From Liolophura sinensis (taxonomy: Eukaryota > Mollusca > Polyplacophora > Chitonida > Chitonidae): a stretch of DNA of 64,000 nucleotides. Position numbers and translations under genes: made by a program. Shown piece by piece: positions 35,565-46,600 of this stretch; the first letter of the stretch is position 1; each line of letters begins with the position of its first letter. The notes under the pieces were generated by a model. The model had not been told where the DNA came from. It worked only from the letters and a program-made list of their open reading frames with translations, and made no database searches. The stretch spans positions 58,136,237 to 58,200,236 of the forward strand of contig NC_088302.1 in NCBI RefSeq assembly GCF_032854445.1. Reading direction: 5' to 3'.

Positions 35565-35780
35565 CAGACTCCTATCAGTGCTACAGAGAGTGCTGCAGTT
35601 AGCAAAGGACTGAAACATTTATACAATAGAGACAGTGAGTAGGATACACACAGACTCCTATCAGTGCTACAGAGAGTGCTGCAGTTAGCAGAGGACTGAA
35701 ACATTTATACAATAGACACAGTAAGTAGGATACACACAGACTCCTATCAGTGCTACAGAGAGTGCTGCAGTCAGCCTATG
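35565..35780 (+). repeat. ~91-bp satellite, diverged outlying copies
   Basis: Two and a half units with ACACAGACTCCTATCAGTGC and TACAGAGAGTGCTGCAGTTA, an older version of the satellite at 36.3-45.8 kb. Confidence 0.85.
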
Positions 35781-35895
35781 TCGATTAACCTATGTCGACT
35801 CCTACACTGGTAAGAATTTATACCCAGCAGTGTTACCTCCCTTAGCCCATGGCGCTGTGGCAGGTGTGTAAATTTGCAATTTTTTCTTGTACCAG

Positions 35896-35954
35896 CTCAG
35901 CCTGGACAACGCGGTGCGCTGTTACACTTTGAGCTACAGGGACCCACTCCTCAG
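35896..35954 (+). CDS. unassigned exon-like segment
   Basis: 59 bp between a strong acceptor (TTTTTTCTTGTACCAG) and a good donor (CTCAG|GTAATC). Two frames are open (LSLDNAVRCYTLSYRDPLL or QPGQRGALLHFELQGPTPQ). No partner exon or family match was found. Splice signals alone support it. Confidence 0.2.
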
Positions 35955-36299
35955 GTAATCCGGCAATTCATTGTTTGAAGATGTTGGTGAATCATTTTAT
36001 CACCCCGTTTTATAGCTCAGGTTAATTAACAACTGTCACAGGTGCTAAATACACAAATGCAGTTTTACTTGAGGGAAAATTAGAAATATTTAGGTGTGGG
36101 TGATAGGTTTACCTTTTAACTGTAAAGGGTTTAGGGACAGTGTGATATTTAAAGGAAACAACTCATTGTTTGGATATGAGTAGTGCATTTTGTGAGACAT
36201 GACCAGTGTGTGATATATTTATGTTCTGTTTTCATAACACGACTTTTTATGCTGGAATAATGAACAGCGGTGTAATTGAAAGTCCCAGGAGTTCGTATT

Positions 36300-37440
36300 A
36301 TTTTTCGTCTATCCCGACCATACACAGTGTTACAGAGAGAGCTGCAGTCAGCTGGGAGCTGAGACACTCATACAATACATCGCCACAGTCAGTAGATTAC
36401 ACACAGGCTCCTGCACAGTGCTACAGAGAGTGCTGCAGTCAGCTGAGAGCTGAGACACTCATACAATAGACCGCTCAGTACGTAGATTACACACAGGCTC
36501 CTACACAGTGCTACAGAGAGTGTTGCAGTCAGCTGAGGGCTGACATGCTCATACAATACATCGTTACAGTCAGTAGATTACACACAGCCTCCTGCACAGT
36601 GCTACAGAGAGTGCTGCAGTCAGCTGAGAGCTGAGACACTCATACAATAGATCGCTCAGTACGTAGATTACACACAGGCTCTTGCACAGTGCTACAGAGA
36701 GTGTTGCAGTCAGCTGAGAGCTGAGACACTCATACAATAGATCGCTCAGTACGCAGATTAGACACAGGCTCCTGTACAGCGCTACAGGGAGTGTTGCAGT
36801 CAGCTGAGGGCTGACATGCTCATACAATACATCGCTACAGTCAGTAGATTACACACAGGCTTCTGCACAGTGCTACAGAGAGTGCTGCAGTCAGCTGAGG
36901 GCTGACATGCTCATAAAATACATCGTGACAGTCAGTAGATTACACACAGACTCCTACACAGTGCTACAGGGAGTATTGCAGTCAGCCGAGAGCTGAGACA
37001 CTCATACAATAGATCGCTCAGTACGTAGATTACACACTGACTCCTACACAGTGCTACAGAGAGTGCTACAGTCAGCTCAAGGCTGAGACACTCATACAAT
37101 ACATCGTGACAGTCAGTAGATTACACACAGACTCCTACACAGTGCTACAGAGAGAGCTGCAGTCAGCTGAGAGCTGAGACACTCATACAATAGATCGCTA
37201 CAGTCAGTAGATTACACACAGACTTCTACACAGCGCTACAGAGAGTGCTGCAGTCATCTGAGAGCTAAGACACTCATACAATACATCGTGACAGTCAGTA
37301 GATTACACACAGGCTCCTGCACAGTGCTACAGGGAGTGTTGCAGTCAGCTGAGGGCTGACACTCTCATACAATACATCGTGACAGTAACTAGATTACACA
37401 CAGACTCCTACACAGTGCTACAGGGAGTTTTGCAGTCAGC
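36300..37440 (+). repeat. ~91-bp satellite, left block
   Basis: About twelve units containing AGATTACACACAGACTCCTA, CACAGTGCTACAGAGAGTGC and ACTCATACAATACATCG. Broken at 37,440 by the Penelope-like element and continued from 42,382. Confidence 0.95.
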
Positions 37441-38083
37441 TGAATATAAGCGTTATGTCCGACATTCGTATACCATTCGTAGTCCGTAAAAGGCGTTCCA
37501 AGTCGATAATCCCAAGATCCATTTCCAAAACAACGTTTAACACCAACTCCCAAAGACAAAGGTATGTAAGAAATTATACAAATAAGAAATAAAGCCGTTA
37601 ACACACAAGAGAGAAGCGGTCATCGGTTTTCAATGATGCCGGGCAGACAATGAATATTCCAGGCATGAATTCCATATCAAAATTCGTATTCGTAGTCCGT
37701 GAATGAGTTCCATGTCAAATAACAATTAAACAAGTATCTCAGTCGCGCTTTAATTGCAACTGTTCATAAAGGCTTCATACAGATGTAATGAGCATGGCTA
37801 CCTTTACGGCCCCTAGCCCCAGGTTAAGCGGTATTAGATACAGTTTGAAAATGACGAGCGTTACAGACCCTACCCGATCAGATTGTGTTTCAAAAGTAAC
37901 GGACGATTACGTTTTTCCCGTTAATATGTAAAGATCTCATGCTACAAGAGGCAACATCTATGGTGTTACACATGACATACAAGATATACGATTACACTGG
38001 GCAAACAGCGCCATTTATGTTGTTAAATACCATGTACGTGATAGATATGTACATAGGGATAACAGCGCCGTCTATGTGGTTGA

Positions 38084-39278
38084 TCACAATGCAGATCGCC
38101 AGAGATTCTGAACGCTCTGTCCATACCTGCCAACGAGAGTGTTATACTCATTGTAAAATTTGAGAAACTTATATTTATAAGGATATTTTACAATATCAAA
38201 ATTGAAAGTATCCCTTTTCTCGTAAAGGTGGCGTGAAAGGAGACCTTGTTCGTCTTTGTACAGATATAGATCCAAATAAGATGTACCATCAGGACTATCT
38301 GTTGTCTCCCTTAAATCCAATGAAGGCGGATAGATTTCCTTCACCGCTTCAGCAACATGGGGATTATTTAACGCCAGTAGATCATCAATATACCGCTTGG
38401 TAAATGGAAAGGATCGCGCTTGAAAGATATTACTTTTAGGTAATTTCTGCATATAGTCGTATTCATATGAAAACAGGTATAGGTCTGCCAAAAGAGGCGC
38501 ACAACTGGTACCCATTGGAATACCTATGCAATGTTGGCAAATGGTATCTCCGAATTTCACCTAGATGTTATTAATGAGAAATTCAAGTAATTCAATACAT
38601 AATGTAACATCCCATGAGTGGTAACTTTTATAAAGAGTAGAACTAAAGAAAGCCTTATTGCTTCTGACGTTAAGGTAACGGTTACCTGTTTTAGTAAACA
38701 CCGAGACAATTAACGACGATATTCTTTCAATAAGATCTTCATTGAGGAATCGTAGTATAGAAAGTAGAGAAATCCCATGTGGATACGTCTTTGTACGGTA
38801 TATGCATATGAGCATCGAGTTCTTCTGTAAGACGTTTGGAGTTGTTAAGAATCCAAATGCAGTTGATACCTGAATTTTTTGCTATGGCACAACAATACTT
38901 ATTCCAAAATGACTTTACTTCTTGTAACGTTCTCGTAAGTAGGGTTGACAAGAGTTTGGTGGTACAGCTTCTTAAACCCACAATAAATCGAGCCTTGTAT
39001 GGGGATTTATGCATTTTAGGAATCCAGTAAAGTTGTGGTATTTCTGCATGACGGGTAGGTATATTTATGCGCCTTTCTTTAAGAAAGGTTTTGTGTTTGT
39101 TAAATAGTTCCTCCAGAGTACACGTAGTAGCAGAGTACGTGGATGTCGTTGTAGATGCATATAGCTCTTGAACAAGAGTTTGATAATAATTCTTGCAAAT
39201 AAAGATGACATTATTAGGAGCCTTGTCTGCTACAGTGATGACAAATTTACTATGAAGGTCAGCGAGTGTTTCTTGCAC
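38084..39278 (-). pseudogene. Penelope-like reverse transcriptase
   Basis: Motifs in order: ADKAPNNVIFICKNYY, LYWIPKMHKSPYKARFIVGL, DFSTFYTTIP, IGIPMGTSCAPLLADLYLF, the catalytic RYIDDLLALNN and TSYLDLYLYKDEQGLLS. The frame shifts near 38,740-38,815 and there is an in-frame TAG near 38,562 just before the GIPMGT motif. The C-terminal end is diverged or cut short near 38,160. Confidence 0.85.
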
Positions 39279-39340
39279 AGTGGGATCCTTCAGAATCTGT
39301 TTAACTTTAGGTAGAGCATCAATGTCTAGACGGTGTATAG

Positions 39341-39811
39341 TTAAACTAACCTTCTTTTTGACAATCTCAAGCCAATCGTTAAGTACCGAAGAATCGACTT
39401 TCTCCCGTTTTTACCAATTTTTAACATACTCCTCAAGTCCCGAGATGATATTTTTTTGTTTGATCGAATGTTGACATTTCTCTTTTCTCTATACTTAGGA
39501 CCCCTCACAAAGAGTTTCCTTATATCATAATTCTTAATAATATTAAGGTCACCAGTCAGGACATGTTTACATTTGTCGTAGGTGAAAACTGAGGATTCAC
39601 AATCAAAGTTATAGCCGCCAGAAGTATACGTCGCCAAATCGAACTTCTTGATGGCCTGGGAATAATTGAAAATTTTGGAAGCGATTGGTTTGTATACTCA
39701 TATGATATGCAAGGTGGCTCTTGGATACTAAAATAATTAGGCACAGCACTACGAACAGCAGGTTCATTAAAGATGCGTGGTAGGTTAATTAAATCAAGGC
39801 CACTCTCTAAA
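39341..39811 (-). pseudogene. Penelope-like linker, part after the Tc1 insertion
   Basis: Resumes with YLESGLDLINLPRIFNEPAV and SAVPNYFSIQEPPCISYEYT in the frame expected if the Tc1 copy is removed. It shifts frame near 39,710, then continues through VLTGDLNIIKNYDIRKLFVR and GPKYREKRNVN. It is typical of the N-terminal RT extension in these elements. Confidence 0.7.
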
Positions 39812-39813
39812 TA

Positions 39814-41364
39814 AACTACCAGGCAAAAGAAAGCTTTCACCCACTTCTTGAGCCCATAAAACAAAAACAAAGGCAGACATAAGAATTAATAAGATTGGTT
39901 TATAAACAGAAATCATTGTGAAATATTCTCTCAAAAAGGCTTTAAAATATTGGCATTCAATTGGCCACAAAACACAATGAAAGAGACAAGGGGTCAGAAG
40001 AAAAAATTACACAAATGTAAAGTTAACTTGCAAGTGCATGTAAAGTCACAGTATCCACAGAAATGAAGGACTACAGTCATCAGTAGCGAGTGTGGCCACC
40101 CTGGGCATCAATGCAAGCAAGCACACGCCTCCGCATTGACGTCGTCAGTCGCCGGATGACGTCAACAGGGATAACGTTCCATAGGTTTAACAGAGCTTGC
40201 TCAAGTTCCTGTTGGTTAGTTGGAAGAGGCACCAGCTGTCTCAAACGGCGGTGAAGGTGATCCCAGAGATGCTCAATGGGGTTCATGTCTGGTGAGTTGG
40301 CTGGCCTGGGCAACACGATGACGTTTGCGGTCTTGAGGTAGTCTGTAACAATGCGGGCAGTGTGAGGTTTTGCGTTGTCGTGTTGCAAGATCTATCCTCT
40401 AGGCTGTCGTTGGAGGAAAGGAACGAGGACAGGTCTCAGTACCTCATCAGCGTATCGCTGGTCAGTCAGATTACCTTGCACAATAACCAGCTGGGTCTTC
40501 ATTTGGTCACAAATCCCTCCCCAAACTATGACGCCTCCGCCTCCAAACGGATAAACCTCTCTTACGCAGTTTGGCGCGAGACGCTCGCCTCTTCGTCGGA
40601 AAATTCGAACTCTGCCATCGTTCCTGAATAGACAGAACCTGCTCTCGTCTGTAAACAGCACTCTCGCCCAGTCACGTCGCTGCCACCGACATACAATACG
40701 TGCCCATCGCAATCTGTGTTGACGGTGTAAAAGGGTCAAGGCCATCCCACGGAAGGGGCGGTAAAGTCGTAAACCAGCTGAACGAAGACGACGCAGTGTT
40801 GTTCTGGGGCTGATGGCATGGCCCAGTGCCGTCGCCGCTGTTGACGTCGCCGTGACGAATCGGTTTCGGAGGTGGATCTGCCGGATGTAGCGATCTTCAG
40901 CCGCAGTTGTTACCCTCGGTCTTCTCGATCTTGGTCTGTCTTGGGTCTGGCTTGTCTGCTGATATCGTATCAACAGCCTCCTGATTGTGGTTTGGCTGCA
41001 GTTGAACGTTCTTGCAATGTGACGTTGCGAGACTCCCATGGTGGACATACCGATGGCCTGGTCTCGTTGCGCTTGCGTTGTCTTGGCATACTGTTTGTGT
41101 TTTTTCGGTCACTGAATGTCTGCTCTTTCGAGCAAGAGTATTTATCCAACATTACCGCACGTGCATCACGAGCCATGCCTCAAAAGGACATTTTGCATGT
41201 GGTCGCAATTTCACAATTCCAATTGCTGCGTTCGTGACGATGCGTTCTGGTAGAGGAAACGATGCAGTCATACACTAAATCCTGCTTAGAATCAAACCCG
41301 GAACCGCGGTTTTACTTTTTTATGACAAAAAAATACGGTGAAACCTTTCTTTTGCCTGGTAGTT
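39814..41364 (-). mobile_element. Tc1/mariner DNA transposon (DD34E), full length
   Basis: 1,551 bp between TA dinucleotides at 39,812-39,813 and 41,365-41,366. Terminal inverted repeats of about 28 bp begin AACTACCAGGCAAAAGAAAG and differ at one position. It carries one transposase gene on the minus strand. It sits inside the coding part of the Penelope-like element. Confidence 0.92.
40080..41089 (-). pseudogene. Tc1-type transposase, one stop and one frameshift
   Basis: About 336 codons, the usual Tc1 length. N-terminal paired-like helix-turn-helix (SQRHIARTFNCSQTTIRRLL), then RPRSRRPRVTT. Catalytic triad: D in VLFTDESRF, D in LQHDNAKPH and E in SPDMNPIEHLW, with 34 residues between the last two (DD34E). 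A TAG at 40,392-40,394 breaks the frame just before the second catalytic Asp. The likely start MPRQRKR at 41,089 is in a different frame from the rest, so there is an early frameshift too. Not functional as read. Confidence 0.9.
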
Positions 41365-41366
41365 TA

Positions 41367-41588
41367 CTTTATCTTCAGAAAGAGTCGATCGTGTTGAGTT
41401 TCAATTGTAGTTACAGGGCGATACAATCGAATATACGATATGTCTTGACACAGACGTACAAGGTGAGGTGGAACATTAAAATTGTGTATGTCATTGGATA
41501 CGTCTTGAACTACCTGTTTTAGCAAGTTCAATGTCAGTGCATATAATACTGTGCGTAGAGCATGCATGCTATTGGTGTCATACGACAA
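41367..41588 (-). pseudogene. Penelope-like linker, part before the Tc1 insertion
   Basis: Codes HALRTVLYALTLNLLKQVVQ and VRLCQDISYIRLYRPV up to FLKIK, where the frame runs into the Tc1 end. This resembles the conserved segment between endonuclease and RT in related elements. Confidence 0.65.
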
Positions 41589-41634
41589 TCCTACTAAATG
41601 GCTAACTGTAACGTGTTTGTGAACGTGTTCATGT

Positions 41635-42389
41635 TTATGTTGAACTTCCTCCTACCATCACTGCGAGGTCTACATTATGATATTTGAATAAATTTGTTAT
41701 GGTGCAGTCATGTGGTTGGCTAGATGTTACATTGCCAATTCCCATAACGTTATCATTCAACCCATATGGGAAGACTGAACCAATCTCTAGCATCCAGAAA
41801 AGCTCAAGGTCACGGATTTTACGTTCAAAGTCGACATCTGTCTCATTTGTTGATGGATAAAGTGATTCTATTATTTGAATGCTGAAATGGTCCCAGTCAT
41901 GGTCGGAGGCACAGAAATGCTTGCCTATTAGCAATTGTTTCTTGCGCACGGACTTACGGTGCCCGTTGACCTGTAGATGTAATTTCTGGGTGGTCTTCCC
42001 AACATACTGCTGACCACACTTCTTGCGCGTTACCAATTAAATACAGTATGTCTACATTTGGAAATAGTAAAATGTTTGCTTTCGGAATTCAGTGTCAAAC
42101 AATCGTTCAGTTGGATAGAACACGGTTTGGTGGAAATACCATGTTTAATGTTTTCAAATATATCCGGTATTTGGATGGAAACGGGTCTTAATGCAAACGA
42201 ATCATTTATTGACTCGCCCTGGGAATATGCACCACTACTCCTAGCGTTAGTCCTATACATATTGTTGTAGTTCAGAGTTATTGGCAGAATTGTGCAGAGG
42301 CCTCGTCTCGGGGTCAAAAACCACCAGCAGAATCGGGGCATCCACAGGTTATAAATATAAGCACCAAGTCCGACACTTGATTGAGACAC
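41635..42389 (-). pseudogene. Penelope-like GIY-YIG endonuclease region
   Basis: Motifs seen: KKCGQQYVGKTTQKLHLQVN followed by GHRKSV (YVG of the GIY-YIG core), HFCASDHDWDHFSIQIIE, and LELFWMLEIGSVFPYGLND near the end. These match the endonuclease of Penelope-like elements. The upstream 110 codons (LRPVSIQIPDIFENIKHG) are in another frame, so there is a frameshift near 42,030. Confidence 0.75.
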
Positions 42390-43685
42390 TCATACAATAC
42401 ATCGTGACAGTCAGTAGATTACACACAGACTCCTGCACAGTGCTACAGAGAGAGCTGCAGTCAACTGAAGGCCGACACTCCCATACAATACATCATTACA
42501 GTCAATAGATCACACACAGACTTCTACAGAGCGCTACAGAGAGTGCTGCAGTCAGCTGAATGCTGACATGCTCATACAATACATCGTTACAGTCAGTAGA
42601 TTACACACAGACTCCTACACAGTGCTACAGGGAGTGGTTCAGTCAACTGAACGTTGACACACTCATACAATACCTTGTTACAGTAAGTAGATTACAAACA
42701 GGCTCCTGCACAGTGCTACAGAAAGAGCTGCAGTCAGTTGAGGGCTGACATGCTCATACAATACATCGTTACAGTCAGTAGATTACACACAAAGTCCTAC
42801 ACAGTGCTACAGGGAGTGGTGCAGTCAGCTGAACGTTGACACACTCATACAATACCTTGTTACAGTAAGTAGATTACAAACAGGCTCCTGCACAGTGCTA
42901 CAGAGAGAGCTGCAGTCAGTTGAGGGCTGACATGCTCATACAATACATCGTTACAGTCAGTAGATTACACACAAAGTCCTACACAGTGCTACAGGGAGTG
43001 GTGCAGTCAGCTGAACGTTGACACACTCATACAATACCTTGTTACAGTAAGTAGATTACAAACAGGCTCCTGCACAGTGCTACAGAGAGAGCTGCAGTCA
43101 GTTGAGGGCTGACATGCTAATACAATACATCGTGACAGTCAGTAGATTACAAACAGGCTCCTGCACAGTGCTACAGGGAGTGTTGCAATCAGCTGAGGGT
43201 TGACACACTCATACAATACATCGTTACAGTCAGTAGATTACACACAGACTCCTACACAGTGCTACAGGGAGTGTTGCAGTCAGCTGAAGTCTGACACTCT
43301 CATACAATACATCGTGACAGTCAGTAGATTACACACAGACTCCTACACAGTGCTACAGGGAGTGTTGCAGTCAGCTGAAGGCTGAGACACTCATACAATA
43401 GATCGCTACAGTCAGTAGATTACACACAGGCTCCTACATAGTGCTACAGGGAGTGTTGCAGTCAGCTGAGGGTTGACACACTCATACAATACACCGTTAC
43501 AGTAAGTAGATTACACACAGACTCCTACACAGTGCTACAGGGAGTGCTACAGTCAGCTGAAGTCTGAAACACTCCTACAATACATCGCTACAGTAAGTAG
43601 ATTACACACAGACTCCTACACAGTGCTACAGGGAGTGTTGCAGTCAGCTGAGGGTTGACACACTTATACAATACATCGCTACAGT
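42382..43685 (+). repeat. ~91-bp satellite, middle block
   Basis: About fourteen units continuing the array interrupted at 37,440. A three-unit stretch with CACAAAGTCCTACACAGTGC and GGAGTGGTGCAGTCAGCTGA is repeated at 42,780 and 42,960. Confidence 0.95.
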
Positions 43686-45478
43686 TGCATGGGTTTGGAC
43701 TTAGAGGTCGGCTTCCTGGCTTTATTCGTAAATTCTTAGACCATCGTCACTTCCAAGTTCGGGTTGGGGCTACCCTATCTGACTACTTTGAACATTTTAT
43801 CAGTTACTCTCTTTAGCATTAAGATTAATAGCCTTGCCAGAGTTTTATCTCCTAGTATGAATGCGTCCCTTTTTGTGGACGATCTTGGTATCTCTTGTCG
43901 AGGCAAAGGTATGCACACTATTGAGAGACAGCTGCAGATTTGCCTTCACAAAATCCATTACTGGGCACTGGAGAACGGATTTAAGTTCTCCAAGTCGAAG
44001 ACTAACTGTGTACACTTTTGTCGGAAGTACTTCCCCCATGAAGACCCCAAGGTATTTTTAGATCTGTCCCCCATCAAGGTTGTGCCGGAGGCAAAATTCC
44101 TCAGGGTGATCTTCGATAAGCACCTTACATTTAAATCTCACATTAATTATCTTAGAGCCAGATGCCTAAAGGCGCTTGATATTTTGAAGGTTGTCTATAG
44201 TGCTCGAATGGGAGGGGATCATGAAACCCTACTTCAGCTCTATCGTGCACTGATTTGTCTAAGCTAGACTATGCCTGCAGTGTTTATGGAGGTGCGTCAC
44301 GCTCCCAGTTGAAGAAACTCAATACTGTACATCACCAGGCCCTACGGTTGTGCTTAGGTGCTTTCCGTACCTCTCCTGTGAAGAGTCTGTATGTTGAGGC
44401 AAACGAGCCTCCCCTGGAGCTTCGAAGAACTAAACTATCCTTACAGTATATCACCAAGCTTAGAGCCAATCCATCCAACCCAGCCTTTGATTGTGTTTTC
44501 CATCCGGAATTTGAAGACTTATATGCTCAGAAGCCAACCATTGTTCCTCCACTGGGTGTACGCATCCAGGAACATGTGCAAGCAGCTGGACTTGGGCTGG
44601 ATACTATCACCCCCATACGCATCCAGGAAGATCCACCGTGGTTATGTCCTGAGCCTCAGGTTGATACCTCGCTCTCTTCCCTGAAGAAATCTTCCACCAA
44701 CCCTTTAGTATACCAGCAGGGGTTTAGTAATATGTGTTCAAAGTATCCATTTTATCACCGCATATTCACTGACGGTTCCAAGAATGATGATGGCGTGGCT
44801 TCTCCCGCTGTCCTTGCGCCCAGAACCATTTCAACTCGGTTTCCAAATTCCTGTTCTGTATTTACTGCGGAAGCCAAGGCAATTTTGTGGGCACTTCGGT
44901 CCATTCCAGAGCTAGGAGGTAGCAGATTTCTCATCTGCTCTGACTCCCTTTCCTGCCTCCAGGCAATTCGGGCTAGTTCGCCTGTACATCCAGACATTCT
45001 GTCTATCAGGGAGATGTTTAAACGACTTAATGAAGATTTTATCATTGTCTTTTGTTGGGTGCCCGGGCATATGGGTATCCCTGGGAATACTGCTGCAGAT
45101 GAAGCCGCGATGGCGGCTCTGCATTCCGTTATTACCCAAACTGACGTTCCATATTCGGACTTGCGTTCACTTATTTGCTCCTATATCAAGCGCTTGTTTC
45201 AGGCTCAGTGGGATGACCAGACAACCAACAAACTGCATGATATTCGTCAGTTTGTTGGTCCAGCGCCTTCCCTTTCACTGCATCGTCTCTGCTCTTGCAT
45301 TTTGAGGAGGTGTCGTATCGGTCACACACGTGCTACGCATGGGTATTTGTTGAAAGGAGAAGATATTCCTCATTGCTTTGCTTGTGATCAACAGTTCACA
45401 GTCAAGCACATACTGCTTGACTGTGGCGACTTTGATCCTGTACGAGATTCCTTTAATCACGTGAGCTCTCTTTCATAA
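43686..45478 (+). pseudogene. LINE reverse transcriptase plus RNase H, frameshifted
   Basis: RT palm motif FVDDLGISCRGKG (an FVDD variant of YxDD), then FKFSKSKTNCVHF and LDYACSVYGGASRSQLKKLN. RNase H follows with FTDGSK, FTAEAKAILWAL, CSDSLSCLQAI and VPGHMGIPGNTAADEAA, giving the D-E-D-D residues. A Cys-rich end (HCFACDQQFTVKHILLDC) follows. There is a deletion plus frameshift near 43,790, where the GVPQGS region should be, and a 1-base shift near 44,255. RNase H plus this RT fits the I superclade (I or Nimb type). Confidence 0.85.
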
Positions 45479-45712
45479 CTTTTCAATTCTGTAGAAAGTG
45501 ATACTATTTTTGATTTTCTATACCATTGGTATGGCAGGAAAGCTGTCATTTTAAACTACCGTCTGTGTTTGTTATGTGACTTCTGGTGTCCTTTTTTGAC
45601 TGAATAGTAAATGAATTATCCGTAGTAGATCGACTACTTGACGTTTTATTGTCGCGGTAAAACTGAAATATTGTTGAAAGCGACTTTAAAACTTTCACTC
45701 ACTCACTCACTC
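43686..45712 (+). mobile_element. 5'-truncated I-type LINE with RNase H, flanked by target-site duplication
   Basis: Inserted in the ~91-bp satellite with a 13-bp duplication ACATCGCTACAGT at 43,673-43,685 and 45,713-45,725. It begins inside the RT domain (LHGFGLRGRLPGFIRKFL) and ends in a (CTCA)n tail, as expected for target-primed insertion of an incomplete copy. Confidence 0.9.
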
Positions 45713-45830
45713 ACATCGCTACAGTAAGTAGAGTACACACAGTGCTGCAGAGAGTGTTGCAGTCAGCTGAAGGCTGAGACACTCATACAATACATCGCTA
45801 CAGTAAGTAAATTACACACAGGCTCCTACG
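45713..45830 (+). repeat. ~91-bp satellite, right remnant
   Basis: One and a third units after the LINE, ending at ACACAGGCTCCTACGG. Confidence 0.85.
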
Positions 45831-46600
45831 GATGAATCCCTGGGGTCCACATTATCCCAAATGGAAAAGCACTGTTATAATTACTAAAAAATAACGCCTT
45901 TTAATTCAACAAATGGTAAAACAGAGAGAATAAGATTTAGTTCAGGTGATGTGCCGTGAACAAGCAGTTTTCAAGAAGTGTGGACGTCAGTATGGGTAAA
46001 GTGCCCAATTTGGGATGTAAAGATCTAAGCTCAAATCATGGTCAAGACTTACCTACGCTGTATAATTCCTTAAACCACTACAGACTTACATATCTAGGGA
46101 TACTTTATATCCATACGTGAATCTAGGATGAAGAAAACAACTGCTTGCACGGAAATTTAATTTTATAAATGACCGAAATCAATAATAAATGAGAATAAGG
46201 CGTATGACAAGGTAGGTAATACTGCCATATCTTTGGAATAGCGTGGGTGGCCATAATACGTCAGGTGCATACTTTTAGTTTGGATGGCCTTGACGAATAC
46301 AACGACCATAACCCTTACTCTGCACGTTATGCCGTACGATTGTTGCCTGTACTCTAACCTAACACAGTATAACTGATTAAGATGTTTACAGGCCTTGAAG
46401 AATGTAGCTAACATCATTAGTTTTAATAAAATAATTTTTAAAACTGGCATATATATCTTAGCTTTCTTGGCAAGTGAGCAGGAGTGGGTGCGTTGAGGGT
46501 ATCGCCTATAACTACATCACATCAACATAGATGGCAGCACTGACAACATAGATGGCAGCACTGACAAACACTCTGGGCAGAAATATCCAGGGTGTCCATA
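45831..46600. other. spacer, no gene recognised
   Basis: Unique-looking except for a short tandem duplication of ACATAGATGGCAGCACTGAC near 46,525-46,565. Confidence 0.45.

Larger units (their letters stand above)
37441..42381 (-). mobile_element. Penelope-like retroelement, EN-before-RT order, decayed
   Basis: Lies inside the ~91-bp satellite. Read on the minus strand it carries, in order, a GIY-YIG endonuclease region (42,389-41,635), a conserved linker (41,588-41,367), a Tc1 insertion, the rest of the linker (39,811-39,341) and a reverse transcriptase (39,278-38,084). The domain order (endonuclease first) is that of Naiad-type Penelope-like elements rather than the classic RT-then-endonuclease order. 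Frames change at least at about 42,030, 41,610, 39,710 and 39,400 and there are in-frame stops, so it is dead. No clear target-site duplication was found. The 3' part (37,441-38,083) has no recognised domain. Confidence 0.8.
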
